Assembly (NCBI GenBank): GCA_030538115.1
Contig: JAUNUP010000009.1
Coordinates: 53,662-117,661, forward strand
Source: Dermatophilus congolensis
GTDB taxonomy: Bacteria; Actinomycetota; Actinomycetes; Actinomycetales; Dermatophilaceae
DNA: 64,000 nucleotides
Direction: 5' to 3'
Positions within the stretch are counted from its first letter, which is position 1; each line of letters starts with the position of its first letter. A program made the position numbers and the translations under genes. Positions 16,824 to 26,124 of the stretch are shown here, one piece after another. The notes below the pieces were generated by a model. That model was not told the origin of the DNA. It did no database searches and was given only the letters and a program-made list of their open reading frames with translations.

Positions 16824-18203
16824 CTATGTGCGCTGGACCGAGCCCGCTTCCCGGTGCGCGACCTTCACCTGTCGCCGTGTCGCGAGCGGACGGTGAACGT
16901 GGGCGAGGATCCACGCGTGTGCCGTGTGCATGAGCCACTCGGCGGGGCCTCGCGGGATGACCTGCAGCCACAGGGTCGAGAAGACGATGAGTAGCGTCGC
17001 GATGCCCGCGTAGATGGCCAGCGTCGCGGGCTGCTCCCAGCCCGTGGGCAGCTGCCGCGCGACCCCGAGACCGAAGTCGTAGAAGATGAGCGAGGCGATA
17101 GCGTTCTGGGCGATGTAGCAGGTCAAGGCCATCTTGCCGACGTTGGCCAGACCGCGCGCGAACAGGCCGGGGGCGCGCCCGTTCGCGTACCAGTGGGCCA
17201 CCGACGCGAGCACACCGAACGCGACGAACGTGGAGGTGAGGTAGCGCGGAAACGCCCCCGCGACCTCCGAGAAGAACAGCCGCGCCGTCACGTCGATAGG
17301 CAGGCCGACGCCGAACGCCAGACCCATCACCCAGAACCGCAGGCGACGCCCGGCCGGCTCGAACAGTCCGGCGCGGTAGAGGAATGCGCCGACGAGAAAG
17401 AGCCCGAGGCCCATCGTGAACATGATCGGGATCTCGAAGCGGCCACCCAGCCAGAAGGAGTCGATGCGGCTACCGACCATGGCCCAATACGACTGTGTGC
17501 CGGTGTCGAGCATGTCGTAGCCCTGCCTGAGCAGGCTCGCCTCCAGGGGTGAGAGGTGGTGCCGTGCCGCGATGGCGTCGAGTGCCGTGCCGGAGAGTGA
17601 GCCTGCCCGCAGGCCGGCGAGTTCGTCCATCGCGGCCTCGAAGCCGCTGGTGGCTGTGCCATCGGCCGATAGGCCGTTCACCATCTCCTCGCCGATCACT
17701 GTGGCGAGGAGTGAAGGCACCGACAGCACGGTGAGCACCGCCAGATGGGCGGTAAGCCCGATGGCGAGCCAGATCTTCTGCGCCCGCGGGCTGGTGGCCA
17801 GCACGACGCAGACCGCGAGAGCGGTGAGGCCGTAGCCCATGAGCACGTCGAACTCGAACACGAAGATGTAGTTGAGCAACCCCTCTACGACGAGCAGCCC
17901 CGCCCGCCACGGGTAGGTGCCGAGCCAACTCTCGCCGCGGCGCAGGGCCGACTGGCGCTGGATCTCCATGCCGATGCCGAACATGATCGTCAGCAGGCCG
18001 ATCCACTTGCCGTCGGTGACGAGGTCGAGCGCCGTGCCGACCATCTGCTGCCACCCGGTGTCGGCCCCGCCGGCGCCGTCTCCCTGCGCGACAGGCCCCG
18101 CGCCGGTGACGGCGGTGAAGATCCAGATGTTGGTCAAGAGCGTGCCCAGAATCGCGATGCCGCGCAGCACGTCGAGGGCGGGCAGGCGACTCGTTCTACT
18201 CAT
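16824..18203 (-). CDS. DUF418 family integral membrane protein
   Basis: 459 residues with about nine to ten membrane segments. The N-terminus RLPALDVLRGIAILGTLLTNIWIF is the DUF418/acyltransferase-3-like signature (D-x-LRG-x-A-x-LG-x-L-x-N), and the C-terminal half (GKMALTCYIAQN, then the helices after GWEQPATLAIY) matches the DUF418 domain. Function unknown; YeiB-like proteins are assumed to be transporters or envelope enzymes. The frame is open well upstream, but the first methionine giving the family start is ATG 18203. Divergent from the sensor kinase at 18321. Confidence 0.8.
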   Translation of the reverse strand: MSRTSRLPALDVLRGIAILGTLLTNIWIFTAVTGAGPVAQGDGAGGADTGWQQMVGTALDLVTDGKWIGLLTIMFGIGMEIQRQSALRRGESWLGTYPWRAGLLVVEGLLNYIFVFEFDVLMGYGLTALAVCVVLATSPRAQKIWLAIGLTAHLAVLTVLSVPSLLATVIGEEMVNGLSADGTATSGFEAAMDELAGLRAGSLSGTALDAIAARHHLSPLEASLLRQGYDMLDTGTQSYWAMVGSRIDSFWLGGRFEIPIMFTMGLGLFLVGAFLYRAGLFEPAGRRLRFWVMGLAFGVGLPIDVTARLFFSEVAGAFPRYLTSTFVAFGVLASVAHWYANGRAPGLFARGLANVGKMALTCYIAQNAIASLIFYDFGLGVARQLPTGWEQPATLAIYAGIATLLIVFSTLWLQVIPRGPAEWLMHTAHAWILAHVHRPLATRRQVKVAHREAGSVQRT

Positions 18204-18320
18204 GCATCCACGATCGGGCGCGCAGGGGCGCTGCTGGATCGACCTCGTGGCCGATACGGGCTGGGTCAGCTCGGCCGATCGGCCGATAGATCTGGTGTGC
18301 AGGGCACCTACTCTCGGGAT

Positions 18321-19574
18321 ATGCGTCCGATCTACCTGTTGTTGGCGATTCCGCTGATCGCCATCGCCGTCGTTCAGGTGATTTCGGTGCCAGAGCCGAT
18401 CGTCGCCGTCGACCTGGTGGCCGCCGTTGTGGTGGCGTGGGCGGCGGCCGCTTTGGCGCGCCCGTTGGCTCGTCCTCTCGTCACGGCGCGGCGGCTCGAC
18501 GATTCGACGTCCAGTGGTCTGGAGCGTCGGGAATGGCTGATCCTCTACGGGGCCTGGTTCGTGGCCCTCGCCGTGACGGTGGTCGCGGTCAAGACTCCGT
18601 TGCAGTGGGCGATGTGCTGCACGTGGGCCACGGCGATGCTGGCCGCGGTGCTGATGTCGCGCGCCGAGAGCCGCCGCGTCGCTGTCGCCTCGGTGGTGAC
18701 GGCGATGTTCACGGTGGCGACTCCGATCGGTACGACGCTGCAGGAGTGGCTGTCGTCGGCCCTCGCCTTTCTCGCCCTCGTCGTACCCGTGCTCGCGGTG
18801 GGTCTGCTCGTACGCAACCAGCGCCGCTCGGCCGCGGTGCAGCGAGAGGCGGCGCGTGACCGCGAGCGTCGCGCCATGGCCGAAGAACTGCACGACGTGA
18901 TCGCGCACGAGGTGACCGGCATCATCGTGCTGGCCCAGGCCGTGGGGCCGAGCGCCGCGGGCACTCCGGCGGGCGCCGCGATCGAGCGCATCGAGGCCTC
19001 CGGGCAGCGGGCGCTCGACCAGATCCGCTCGATGATCGCCACCGCCCGCACCGCCGACGGAGGCGAACCGCCCGTCTACGCGCCGGGCGTCGCCTCCCTC
19101 TCCGACCTGCGGGCCATCGTCGACAACTTCGCCGACTCGGTGCCGGCCGATGTGCGCCTCGTCATGCGGGGCGAGGACACGGCGGTGTCGCCGCAGGTCG
19201 CGATGGCCGCCTCCCGCATCCTCACGGAGGCGCTGACGAACGTGCGCAGGCACGCGCTCACCGCGACCGAGGTGGACGTGACGGTCGCTGTCGCTGACGG
19301 GATTGGCGGGGCTGACGATGGCGGGGCCGTGCGCGTGGAGGTATCGGACGACGGCTTCGGAGGAGGGCTGGGCGCCGGCAATGGCACCGGCGTCGCAGGG
19401 ATCACGGAGAGGGCGGCGCTGCTCGGCGGCACGGCGCAGGTGGGGCGTGCCGCGGATGGGCGTTGGCGTGTGCGCGCGACGATCCCACTGGTCACAGTGG
19501 ACGTAACCGAAGACTCAGGGGCTGCTGGCGCTGCGGATGCAGTGGTTGTCACGCGCGCGGGAGGTACCTCGTGA
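18321..19574 (+). CDS. NarL/LiaS-type sensor histidine kinase
   Basis: 417 residues. Five to six membrane segments up to about residue 165, a basic linker, then the HisKA_3 dimerisation/phosphoacceptor box EELHDVIAHEVTGIIVLAQ with the active His. The ATP-binding domain has N-box ILTEALTNVRRHA and G-box DDGFGGGLGAGNGTGVAGITERAALLGG. There is no extracellular sensor domain, so it belongs to the intramembrane-sensing kind that often watches the envelope. The ATG at 18321 is preferred although the frame is open further upstream. Its stop overlaps the GTG start of the response regulator (GTGA), so the pair is co-translated. Confidence 0.88.
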   Translation: MRPIYLLLAIPLIAIAVVQVISVPEPIVAVDLVAAVVVAWAAAALARPLARPLVTARRLDDSTSSGLERREWLILYGAWFVALAVTVVAVKTPLQWAMCCTWATAMLAAVLMSRAESRRVAVASVVTAMFTVATPIGTTLQEWLSSALAFLALVVPVLAVGLLVRNQRRSAAVQREAARDRERRAMAEELHDVIAHEVTGIIVLAQAVGPSAAGTPAGAAIERIEASGQRALDQIRSMIATARTADGGEPPVYAPGVASLSDLRAIVDNFADSVPADVRLVMRGEDTAVSPQVAMAASRILTEALTNVRRHALTATEVDVTVAVADGIGGADDGGAVRVEVSDDGFGGGLGAGNGTGVAGITERAALLGGTAQVGRAADGRWRVRATIPLVTVDVTEDSGAAGAADAVVVTRAGGTS

Positions 19575-20209
19575 TCCGGGTGGTCATCGCCGACGACCAG
19601 GAGATGGTGCGGATGGGATTCGAGCTCATCCTCTCCGCGGTCGACGACGTCGAGGTTGTCGCCTCCTGCGCCGACGGCGCGAGTGCGGTGGAAGCGATCC
19701 GCCGGGAGAAGCCCGACGTGGCCCTGCTCGACATCCGGATGCCGAAGCTCGACGGCCTCTCGGTTGCCCGGCTGGTCTCGGCGAGCACGCGCGTGGTGAT
19801 CGTGACGACGTTCGGTGACGACGCCTACGTCGACGAGGCGCTCGAGGTCGGCGCGGTCGGGTTTCTCCTCAAGGACTCGGGGCCCGACCTCCTCGTCGCC
19901 GCAGTGCGCGCCGCCGCGGCGGGAGATGCGCTGATCAGCCCGCAACTCACGGTCTCGCTGCTGCAGCGCCGCAGCGGGGGCGCGCAGGCCGCGGCGCCGA
20001 AGGTGACCGGCATCGATCAACTCACTGACCGTGAACTCGAAGTGGCGCGGCTGGTAGCGCACGGGCTGACGAACGCGGAGATCCAGAATGAACTGGTCGT
20101 TTCGCTCGGAACCGTGAAGTCGCACCTGGCCAGCATCCAGGCGCGCCTCGGCGCCCGTAACCGGGTCGAGGTCGCGGCCTCGATGTGGCGAGCAGGCCTG
20201 GCGGAGTAA
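19571..20209 (+). CDS. NarL/LuxR family response regulator
   Basis: 212 residues. Receiver domain starting VIRVVIADDQEMV with the phospho-acceptor Asp in VALLDIRMPKLDG, conserved Thr/Lys in VIVTTF and LLKDS, then a LuxR helix-turn-helix LTDRELEVARLVAHGLTNAEIQNELVVSLGTVKSHLASIQARLG. GTG start overlapping the kinase stop. Partner of the kinase encoded just upstream. The divergent DUF418/lactonase operon and the lipoprotein gene downstream are plausible targets, but no binding site is identifiable. Confidence 0.9.
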   Translation: MIRVVIADDQEMVRMGFELILSAVDDVEVVASCADGASAVEAIRREKPDVALLDIRMPKLDGLSVARLVSASTRVVIVTTFGDDAYVDEALEVGAVGFLLKDSGPDLLVAAVRAAAAGDALISPQLTVSLLQRRSGGAQAAAPKVTGIDQLTDRELEVARLVAHGLTNAEIQNELVVSLGTVKSHLASIQARLGARNRVEVAASMWRAGLAE

Positions 20210-20238
20210 CTGACTCGCCGACTAGCTCGCCGGCCGGT

Positions 20239-20850
20239 TCAGTTGGTGCTGTCGTAGCTGAGCGAGGTGCCCTGCCAGGCGCCCGTCTTGGGGTTCTTGG
20301 CCACGCCCAACTCCACGGCGAATGGGAAGCCGTCGACCATCATCGTGCAGTGCATGACGATGCTGTTGCCCGCGCTGGAACACTGGGGCGCCTGCAGCGG
20401 GGCGCGTACGGGGATCGAGTCGATGATGCGGTCGACGTTGGCGGCGCCCTTCTCGGTCATCGCGGCCTTCACCTTGGCGGGGTCGCGGGCCGTGAGGGCG
20501 GTACGCACGTAGCTCGCGACCGACTCCGCGGAGGCAGTGACCGCGGCCGGCAGCTCTGGCGAATCCGGTTGGGGAGTCTGCGTTGTCTGGGGTGCGGCCT
20601 TGCTCGTCGGGGCGCCGGGCGTGGTGGTCTGGCCCGGGGTGGGCGCGTCGACGGTGTCGCCTCCGATGGTGGTGGTCGAGGGAGCCGGCGTGGTCGTACC
20701 GCCGGGCGCGGCTTCACCGGAGGCCGATGCGCCGCCCGTCGTGGCGGTACTCGTGGCGCCGCCCGTGGAGGTCGTGCCGGAGCAGCCGGCGAGCGTCAGT
20801 AGTGTGGCCATCCCAGCGGCGGCGACGAGGTTGCGTGAAGTGAGTGACAT
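20239..20850 (-). CDS. Secreted lipoprotein of unknown function
   Basis: 203 residues. Signal peptide with lipobox LAGC (Cys23), then about 75 residues of Thr/Ser/Pro/Gly-rich linker, then a compact C-terminal domain (about 90 residues from ELPAAVTASAESVASYVRTALTAR to the end). That domain has two Cys (APQCSSAGN and IVMHCTMMVDG) that could form a disulfide. The ATG at 20850 has GGGGGAAG upstream; the frame is open further but without signal features. No known domain recognised. Confidence 0.75.
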   Translation of the reverse strand: MSLTSRNLVAAAGMATLLTLAGCSGTTSTGGATSTATTGGASASGEAAPGGTTTPAPSTTTIGGDTVDAPTPGQTTTPGAPTSKAAPQTTQTPQPDSPELPAAVTASAESVASYVRTALTARDPAKVKAAMTEKGAANVDRIIDSIPVRAPLQAPQCSSAGNSIVMHCTMMVDGFPFAVELGVAKNPKTGAWQGTSLSYDSTN

Positions 20851-20912
20851 GTCTTCCCCCTGTCTCGGTGCACTGGAACACGCGCCGGTGGGGCGGCCGG
20901 TTCCCCTGTCAT

Positions 20913-20961
20913 GCCACGAAATTGTGTCGCTTCGGCATGGCATCGCCACGAAATTACGTCG
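20913..20961. repeat. Two direct repeats upstream of the lipoprotein gene
   Basis: GCCACGAAATT occurs at 20913-20923 and 20945-20955 with a 32-bp period (three helical turns). Each copy is followed by a related GTGTCG or ACGTCG. ATGCC/GGCAT also pair between them. Same-face repeats about 65-100 bp before a start codon suggest a regulator binding region. Confidence 0.45.
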
Positions 20962-20972
20962 GGGGACGTCGA

Positions 20973-21006
20973 GAGGGGCCTCCCCGCGGCTGCGGCGAAG
21001 CCCCTC
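20973..21006 (-). terminator. Terminator hairpin after the RIC gene
   Basis: GAGGGGC (20973-20979) pairs with GCCCCTC (21000-21006), 13 bases beyond the minus-strand stop codon. Confidence 0.5.
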
Positions 21007-21018
21007 CCATCGTGCGGA

Positions 21019-21726
21019 TCAGCCTGCGCTGACGCGCTTCTCGAGTTCGAGCACGCGCGGGAACAGGATGTTGTTCTCCTTGTGGATGTGCTCGTGCAGG
21101 TCGAGTTCCATGGCCTTGAGGCCGGCGAGCATGGCGGTGTAAGAGGCGCAGCCGTCGTCGGGCACGGTGAACCCGTTGGTGAGGGCGTTCATCTCCTTGA
21201 ACAGGTCACCGACCACGTCGTGCTCGGCGAGCATCTGGTTGATCGGGTTCGAGAGGGTGCCGAACGCGAACGACACGGGCGCCTGGGCCTTCTCGAGCTT
21301 GCTGATCGCCGGAAAGAGCACGCGCTCTTCGCGGGTGAGGTGCTGGTCGAGGTCGGCAATGGCCTGCAGGTACGCCTCCTGTACGCGCATCAGCTCGGGG
21401 TGGTTCTCGCCGTGGACGCCGGCGACACGGTTGACGAGCAACTCCAGCTCGGGCATCTGCTCCCACAGGTACGCGTGGTGGGTGTCGACGATGTCGTGGG
21501 CGAGCGCCGCGAGCTCGAGCTGCTGCCACTGCGCGGGCGGCGGCGGGTCGGCGATGTCGATGGCGGCACTGACCTCGTCGAGGTCCAGGCCGGCCTCTTG
21601 CACGGCCGTGTCGAGGGGGCGCTGCCCGTTGCAGCAGTAGTCGATTCCGTAGCGTTCGAACACCATCGCGCGACGCGGATCCTGGGTGACGAGGTCGCCG
21701 AGAGTAGTGGTGAAGTCAATGGCCAT
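21019..21726 (-). CDS. RIC family iron-sulfur cluster repair protein (ScdA/YtfE/DnrN type)
   Basis: 235 residues. The N-terminal ScdA domain carries the paired cysteines YGIDYCCNGQRPL. The C-terminal hemerythrin-like four-helix bundle has the di-iron His/Glu ligands: VDTHHAYLWEQMP, HLTREERVLFPAI, AEHDVVGDLF and HEHIHKENNILFPR. The family repairs Fe-S clusters damaged by nitric oxide or oxidative stress. The ATG at 21726 gives the standard start MAIDFTTTLGDLVTQDPR. No ribosome-binding site precedes it, but TACGAT lies at -10 distance from the ATG, so the transcript may be leaderless. NO-responsive regulation is typical of the family, but no NsrR-type site is visible. Confidence 0.88.
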   Translation of the reverse strand: MAIDFTTTLGDLVTQDPRRAMVFERYGIDYCCNGQRPLDTAVQEAGLDLDEVSAAIDIADPPPPAQWQQLELAALAHDIVDTHHAYLWEQMPELELLVNRVAGVHGENHPELMRVQEAYLQAIADLDQHLTREERVLFPAISKLEKAQAPVSFAFGTLSNPINQMLAEHDVVGDLFKEMNALTNGFTVPDDGCASYTAMLAGLKAMELDLHEHIHKENNILFPRVLELEKRVSAG

Positions 21727-21850
21727 AGTTGATCGTATGGTCGTAGTCGCCGCCCGCGCCGCGATCTGGATCACCTTAAACGCGGAAAACCTAGTGAAAA
21801 AGAGGCACTTTGTGCGGCGGCGACGAGTCCTCACGCAGAACGAGCTCGCA

Positions 21851-21870
21851 CGGGGGTGAGATTCACCCCG
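21851..21870 (-). terminator. Hairpin downstream of pnkp
   Basis: GGGGTGA and TCACCCC pair across a 3-base loop between the end of the RNA repair operon and the RIC promoter region. A second hairpin (GACCCTCG/CGAGGGTC, about 21882-21907) overlaps the pnkp stop codon. Confidence 0.55.
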
Positions 21871-21892
21871 GCCGATCTGGTGACCCTCGCCG

Positions 21893-24463
21893 TCACAGCC
21901 GAGGGTCGACCGGCTCCGACTCCAACGCCAGCACTCCGAACACGGCCTCGTGTACCCGCCACAGGGGTTCGCCGGCGGCGTGCCGAGCCACCGCCTCCAG
22001 ACCGAGCGCGTACTCCCGGAGGGCGAGCGACCGCTTACGCGACAGGTTCCGGTCGCGAAGGCGCTCGAGGTTGCCGGGCCGCAGGTACGTGGGGCCGTAG
22101 ATGATCCGCAGGTATTCGCGGCCGCGCACCTTGAGGCCGGGCTGTACAAGGCCGCCCTTCGCGGTGCGCTGGCAGTTTCCGACGGGTTTGACGACCATTC
22201 CCTCACCTCCGGAGGCGGTCATCGACTCCCACCAGGCCACACCCTCCGCGCACGACGCCGGATCGCCGGTGCGCACGACGAGTCGGCGGGTCGTCCGGAA
22301 CAGCTCGGGGTCGGCCTCCACGAGCCGATCCGCGATGCCGAGGTGCCAGAGATGGTCGCGCTCCTCGTGCGTCGCGCCCCGCGAGGCGAGCACCTGGAAC
22401 GGGGCGATCTGCACTCCGGTCAGCCCGTTCGTCGGCCACACGTAGCGGCGCCAGGCGTCGTCGTAGTCGCGCACGTCGGCCTCGATACCGCGCAGGCGCT
22501 CGAGGCGGTCGCCGAGGTCCAACCCGCGGGCGCGAGCCTGTTCCAGCGCGGCCACCGCGGCGGGCGCCGCGAGTCGGCCGGCTGCGGCGACGGGCGCGTA
22601 CTGCTCGCGCAGCAACCCTTCGGCCTTGAGTGACCAGGGCAGCAGCTCGGTGTCGAGCAGCAGCCAGTCGGTGCCGAGCTCGTCGAACAGTCCGGCTGTA
22701 TCGGCGGCTGCGCGGACCCGCGCGAGAAGTTCGCTGGTCAGCTCAGGCGTGAAGAACGCTCGACCCGTGCGCGTGTACACAGAATTGGAGGTCGTCTGCG
22801 TGGCATCGGCATGCACGTGCACCACGGCCCGCGAGCCCATGTGCTTCTCCTCGCACACGACCTCCGGCACGCCCCACTCGGCGTACTGAGAGAACGCCTC
22901 GTCGGGGTGTTCGAGGTAGCCGTCATGAGTGGAGGTCGCCACGGGCGACATCGTCGGAGGCAGGTACGGCAGCCGCGAGGGATGCAGCGAGAAGCGGCTC
23001 ATCACCTCCAGGGCTCCGGCGGCGTTCTCGGCGGTCACGGTGACGCGGCCCATCCAGCGGGTCTCGATGACGCGGCGGCCCGTCACGTCGGAGAGGCGCA
23101 GTTCGTCGGCCTCTCGTTCGGTGACGGCACTGGAGCCTGCCGCGCCGGCGAGCGGCGCCAACGGCTTGATCGGTTCGTAGTGGGTGGCGTGGGCTGCGAC
23201 CTGCAGCGTCACCTTCTCCGGGTAGCGCAGCGCCGACAGCGAGCCGCCGAACACGCACCCCGTGTCGAGGCAGATGGTGTTGTTGATCCACTCGAGTTCG
23301 GTGGTCGGGGTGTGACCGTAGGCGACGACGGCCTTGCCGCGATACTCGTTCGCCCACGGATACCGCACAGGCAGGCCGTATTCGTCGGTCTCCCCGGTGG
23401 TGTCGCCGTAGAGCGCGAACGAGCGCACTCGCCCGGAGGTGCGACCGTGGTACGCCTCCTTGAGCCCGGCGTGGGCGACGACGAGGTTGCCGTCGTCGAG
23501 CACCATGTGGCCGACGAGGCCGTAGCACCAGTCGCGCACGGCGGCTTTGAAATCGGGTGTCTCCCGATCGAGTTCGGCCAGCGTGGTTTCGAGGCCGTGG
23601 CTGATGCGCACCTGGTGTCCGTCGAGAGCGCGCACAAGCTTGGCCTCGTGGTTGCCCGGTACGGCAAGGGCGTGCCCCGCGGCCGTCATGCCCATCGCGA
23701 GCCGCAGTACCCCGACGGAGGAGGGGCCGCGGTCGACGAGGTCGCCGACGAAGATGACGGTGCGCCCGGCCGGGTGCACGGCGTCGACGGGGCGGCCCGC
23801 ATCGTCGCGCACGACCTCGTAGTCGAGTTCGCCTAGCAACTCCACGAGTTCGTTGAGGCAGCCGTGCACGTCGCCGATGATGTCGAACGGGCCGTGGTGG
23901 TCGGTGTAGTCGTTGAGCAGGCGCTCGCGCACGACGACGGCACGCTCGACCTCCTCGGGCGTGCGCAGCACGTGCACGCGCCTGAAGCCCTCCTCGGCCA
24001 GATGCCGCAGCGATTTCTTCAACTGTGCTGACTGGCTGCGGATCACGCCCTCGTGGAACGGGCGGTCGTTGCGCTCGCGGTGCCGGGCAAGGGCGACCTT
24101 CTCGCCGAGGTCGAGCACGATCGCCACGGGCAGCACGTCGTGCTCGCGGGCCAACTCGACGAGCTGCTGACGGGCGGCGCGGCTCGTGTTCGTCGCGTCG
24201 ACCACGGTGAGCAGGCCCCGGCGCAGGCGCGTGCCGACGATGTAGTGCAGCACGTCGAATGCGTCAGCGGAGGCCGACTGATCGTTCTCATCGTTGCTCA
24301 CCAAAGCGCGGCAATAGTCGGACGAGATCACCTCGAACGGCTCGAACGCCCTCCGAGCGAAGGTTGACTTGCCGGAGCTCGAAATGCCCACGAGAGCCAC
24401 AAGGCACAGCTCGGGCACGGCGAGCTCGAGGGAGGGCCCGGTCGGCTGGTTGATGTCGGTCAT
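21893..24463 (-). CDS. pnkp: Polynucleotide kinase-phosphatase-ligase Pnkp (RNA repair)
   Basis: 856 residues, close to the roughly 870 of Clostridium thermocellum Pnkp. Three modules in order. First, a 5'-kinase with P-loop GISSSGKST (26-34). Second, a 2',3'-phosphatase of the metallophosphoesterase type with GDVHGC (197-202), GDLVDRG (240-246) and GNHE (270-273). Third, an adenylyltransferase with nucleotidyl-lysine motif EEKHMGSR (Lys540). It heals both ends of a broken RNA and activates the 5' end; sealing needs Hen1. The ATG at 24463 overlaps the hen1 stop (ATGA), so the two are translated together. All key motifs are intact. Confidence 0.95.
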   Translation of the reverse strand: MTDINQPTGPSLELAVPELCLVALVGISSSGKSTFARRAFEPFEVISSDYCRALVSNDENDQSASADAFDVLHYIVGTRLRRGLLTVVDATNTSRAARQQLVELAREHDVLPVAIVLDLGEKVALARHRERNDRPFHEGVIRSQSAQLKKSLRHLAEEGFRRVHVLRTPEEVERAVVVRERLLNDYTDHHGPFDIIGDVHGCLNELVELLGELDYEVVRDDAGRPVDAVHPAGRTVIFVGDLVDRGPSSVGVLRLAMGMTAAGHALAVPGNHEAKLVRALDGHQVRISHGLETTLAELDRETPDFKAAVRDWCYGLVGHMVLDDGNLVVAHAGLKEAYHGRTSGRVRSFALYGDTTGETDEYGLPVRYPWANEYRGKAVVAYGHTPTTELEWINNTICLDTGCVFGGSLSALRYPEKVTLQVAAHATHYEPIKPLAPLAGAAGSSAVTEREADELRLSDVTGRRVIETRWMGRVTVTAENAAGALEVMSRFSLHPSRLPYLPPTMSPVATSTHDGYLEHPDEAFSQYAEWGVPEVVCEEKHMGSRAVVHVHADATQTTSNSVYTRTGRAFFTPELTSELLARVRAAADTAGLFDELGTDWLLLDTELLPWSLKAEGLLREQYAPVAAAGRLAAPAAVAALEQARARGLDLGDRLERLRGIEADVRDYDDAWRRYVWPTNGLTGVQIAPFQVLASRGATHEERDHLWHLGIADRLVEADPELFRTTRRLVVRTGDPASCAEGVAWWESMTASGGEGMVVKPVGNCQRTAKGGLVQPGLKVRGREYLRIIYGPTYLRPGNLERLRDRNLSRKRSLALREYALGLEAVARHAAGEPLWRVHEAVFGVLALESEPVDPRL

Positions 24464-26043
24464 GACGCCGCCTGCTGTGTGAACACGGCCATCTGCGTGG
24501 GGGCGGCGCCCTCGGGGCCGCCGACGGGCCTGAACGACACGGAGTAGCCGTACTCGTCCGCCACGCGGTGGGCCCATGCCTCGAACTCGGAGCGGGTCCA
24601 CTCGAAGCGGTGGTCGGGGTGGCGCATTTCGTGTTCGCCCAGGCCGTAGTGGGAGTTGTAGTCGGCGTCTGGAGTGGTGACGATCACCGAGCGTGGTCTC
24701 GCGAACCCGAACACGTTGCGCTCCAACGACGGGATGCGGTCGAGTTCGACGTGCTCGATCACCTCGACGAGCAGCACGGCGTCGTAGCCCACCAGGGCGT
24801 CGTCGCGGTAGGTGAGCGACGACTGTCGCAGGGTGGGGCGCTCGCGCTGGCGGTCGGAGAGGCGGCCGATGTCGAGGCGCTTCTCGGCGCGGTTGAGGAT
24901 GCTCGCGGAGACATCGACGCCCACGATCTCGGTGAAGGTCGCGTCGGCGAGAAGAGCCTGCAGGTGGTAGCCCTCGCCGCAGCCCAGGTCGACCACGCGG
25001 CGGGCGCCGACGTCGTGCAGGGCGTCGAGCACCGCCTCCCGGCGCAGGGCCTTGAGCGGGGGTGCGCCGGTGCGGGCCGGTGCACCCGGCATAACCGGCG
25101 TGCCAGGCAGCGGCGTGGTCTCGTGAAAGTGCCCCGAGGAGTCGGGCCGGTCGGCCCCGCGGGTCGACCCCGGGGCGGAGCCGGTGGCCGTCAGGTGGTC
25201 GGGGGCGGTGTCTTCGGGACGCTCAGGCTCAGGGCGGTCGTCGAGTTCGTCGAGGCGGCTCGTGGCGTCGCGCACGTAACTGCGCTGCGCAGCGAGGTAG
25301 CGGCGGGTGATGAGGTCGCGCAGGGGGTGCTCGGCGAGCCAGCCGTGGCCGTGGCGGACGAGCTTGTCGACCTCATCGGGGCCGACCCAGTAGTGCTTGG
25401 AGTCGTCGAGCACGGGCAGCAGCACGTACAGGTGCGACAGGGCGTCGGCCAGGCGTATCTCGCCGCGCAGGTGGGTGTCGACGTAGGGGGCGCTGCCCCA
25501 GTCGAACTCGGCGCCCTCGCCGGCGAGGGGTATCTCGGTCGCTTCCACGCGCCAGCCAAGCGGGTCGAAGAGGCGGTGCACGAGGGCGGCGCCGGACGGT
25601 CCGCCTCCGCCGGCCGAGGCGCGCGCGGGGAGTGCCGGGATGTGGATGTGCAAGGTCAGCGGGATATCGACCAGGTCGGGCCGGGCGTCGCAGCGACCGG
25701 AGAGGGCCGTGCGGTAGACGCGGCCCATCGCCACTGCGAGCAGCGACGATGCCGCGTACGGGCGGTCGTTGACGTACTGGGCGAGCGCGAACCCCTCTGC
25801 GCCGCCGCCCTTCTTGCCCCGCACCAGGCCGACCGGGTCGACCTCCAGCAACAGCGCGGCCGTGCACCGCTCGGCGGTCGCCTCGGGGTAGAACACGGTG
25901 GCCTCGCCGAACGGCAGGCTGAACGTCTGCACCTTGTCGGGATGCTTGTGCAGCAGGTACCCGAGGTCGCTCGCGTCGGACCCTGGCTCGGTGCCGGCGT
26001 GGGCACCGGGGGCAGCGGCGGACGACGTGAGGGTGAGCAGCAT
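24460..26043 (-). CDS. hen1: Hen1 RNA 3'-terminal ribose 2'-O-methyltransferase / Pnkp ligase partner
   Basis: 527 residues (C. thermocellum Hen1 is about 465; the extra length is mostly a linker around 265-330). The N-terminal half (DLGYLLHKHPDKVQTFSLPFGEATVFYPE onward) is the bacterial Hen1 domain that activates Pnkp ligation. The C-terminal methyltransferase has DLGCGEGY (352-359) for SAM. The Mn-binding pattern is EVIEH (Glu427, Glu430, His431) followed by a His about 47 residues later in HPDHRFEW. Methylation of the 3'-terminal 2'-OH before sealing protects the repaired RNA from being cut again at the same place. Two-gene operon with pnkp. Confidence 0.93.
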   Translation of the reverse strand: MLLTLTSSAAAPGAHAGTEPGSDASDLGYLLHKHPDKVQTFSLPFGEATVFYPEATAERCTAALLLEVDPVGLVRGKKGGGAEGFALAQYVNDRPYAASSLLAVAMGRVYRTALSGRCDARPDLVDIPLTLHIHIPALPARASAGGGGPSGAALVHRLFDPLGWRVEATEIPLAGEGAEFDWGSAPYVDTHLRGEIRLADALSHLYVLLPVLDDSKHYWVGPDEVDKLVRHGHGWLAEHPLRDLITRRYLAAQRSYVRDATSRLDELDDRPEPERPEDTAPDHLTATGSAPGSTRGADRPDSSGHFHETTPLPGTPVMPGAPARTGAPPLKALRREAVLDALHDVGARRVVDLGCGEGYHLQALLADATFTEIVGVDVSASILNRAEKRLDIGRLSDRQRERPTLRQSSLTYRDDALVGYDAVLLVEVIEHVELDRIPSLERNVFGFARPRSVIVTTPDADYNSHYGLGEHEMRHPDHRFEWTRSEFEAWAHRVADEYGYSVSFRPVGGPEGAAPTQMAVFTQQAAS

Positions 26044-26124
26044 TCTTCGAGTCTGACAGCCCGGCGACCGAAAGATCGATCTGCCGAGCCACGCTCCAGA
26101 ACGCGCCCGGACCTCGGCAGACCG

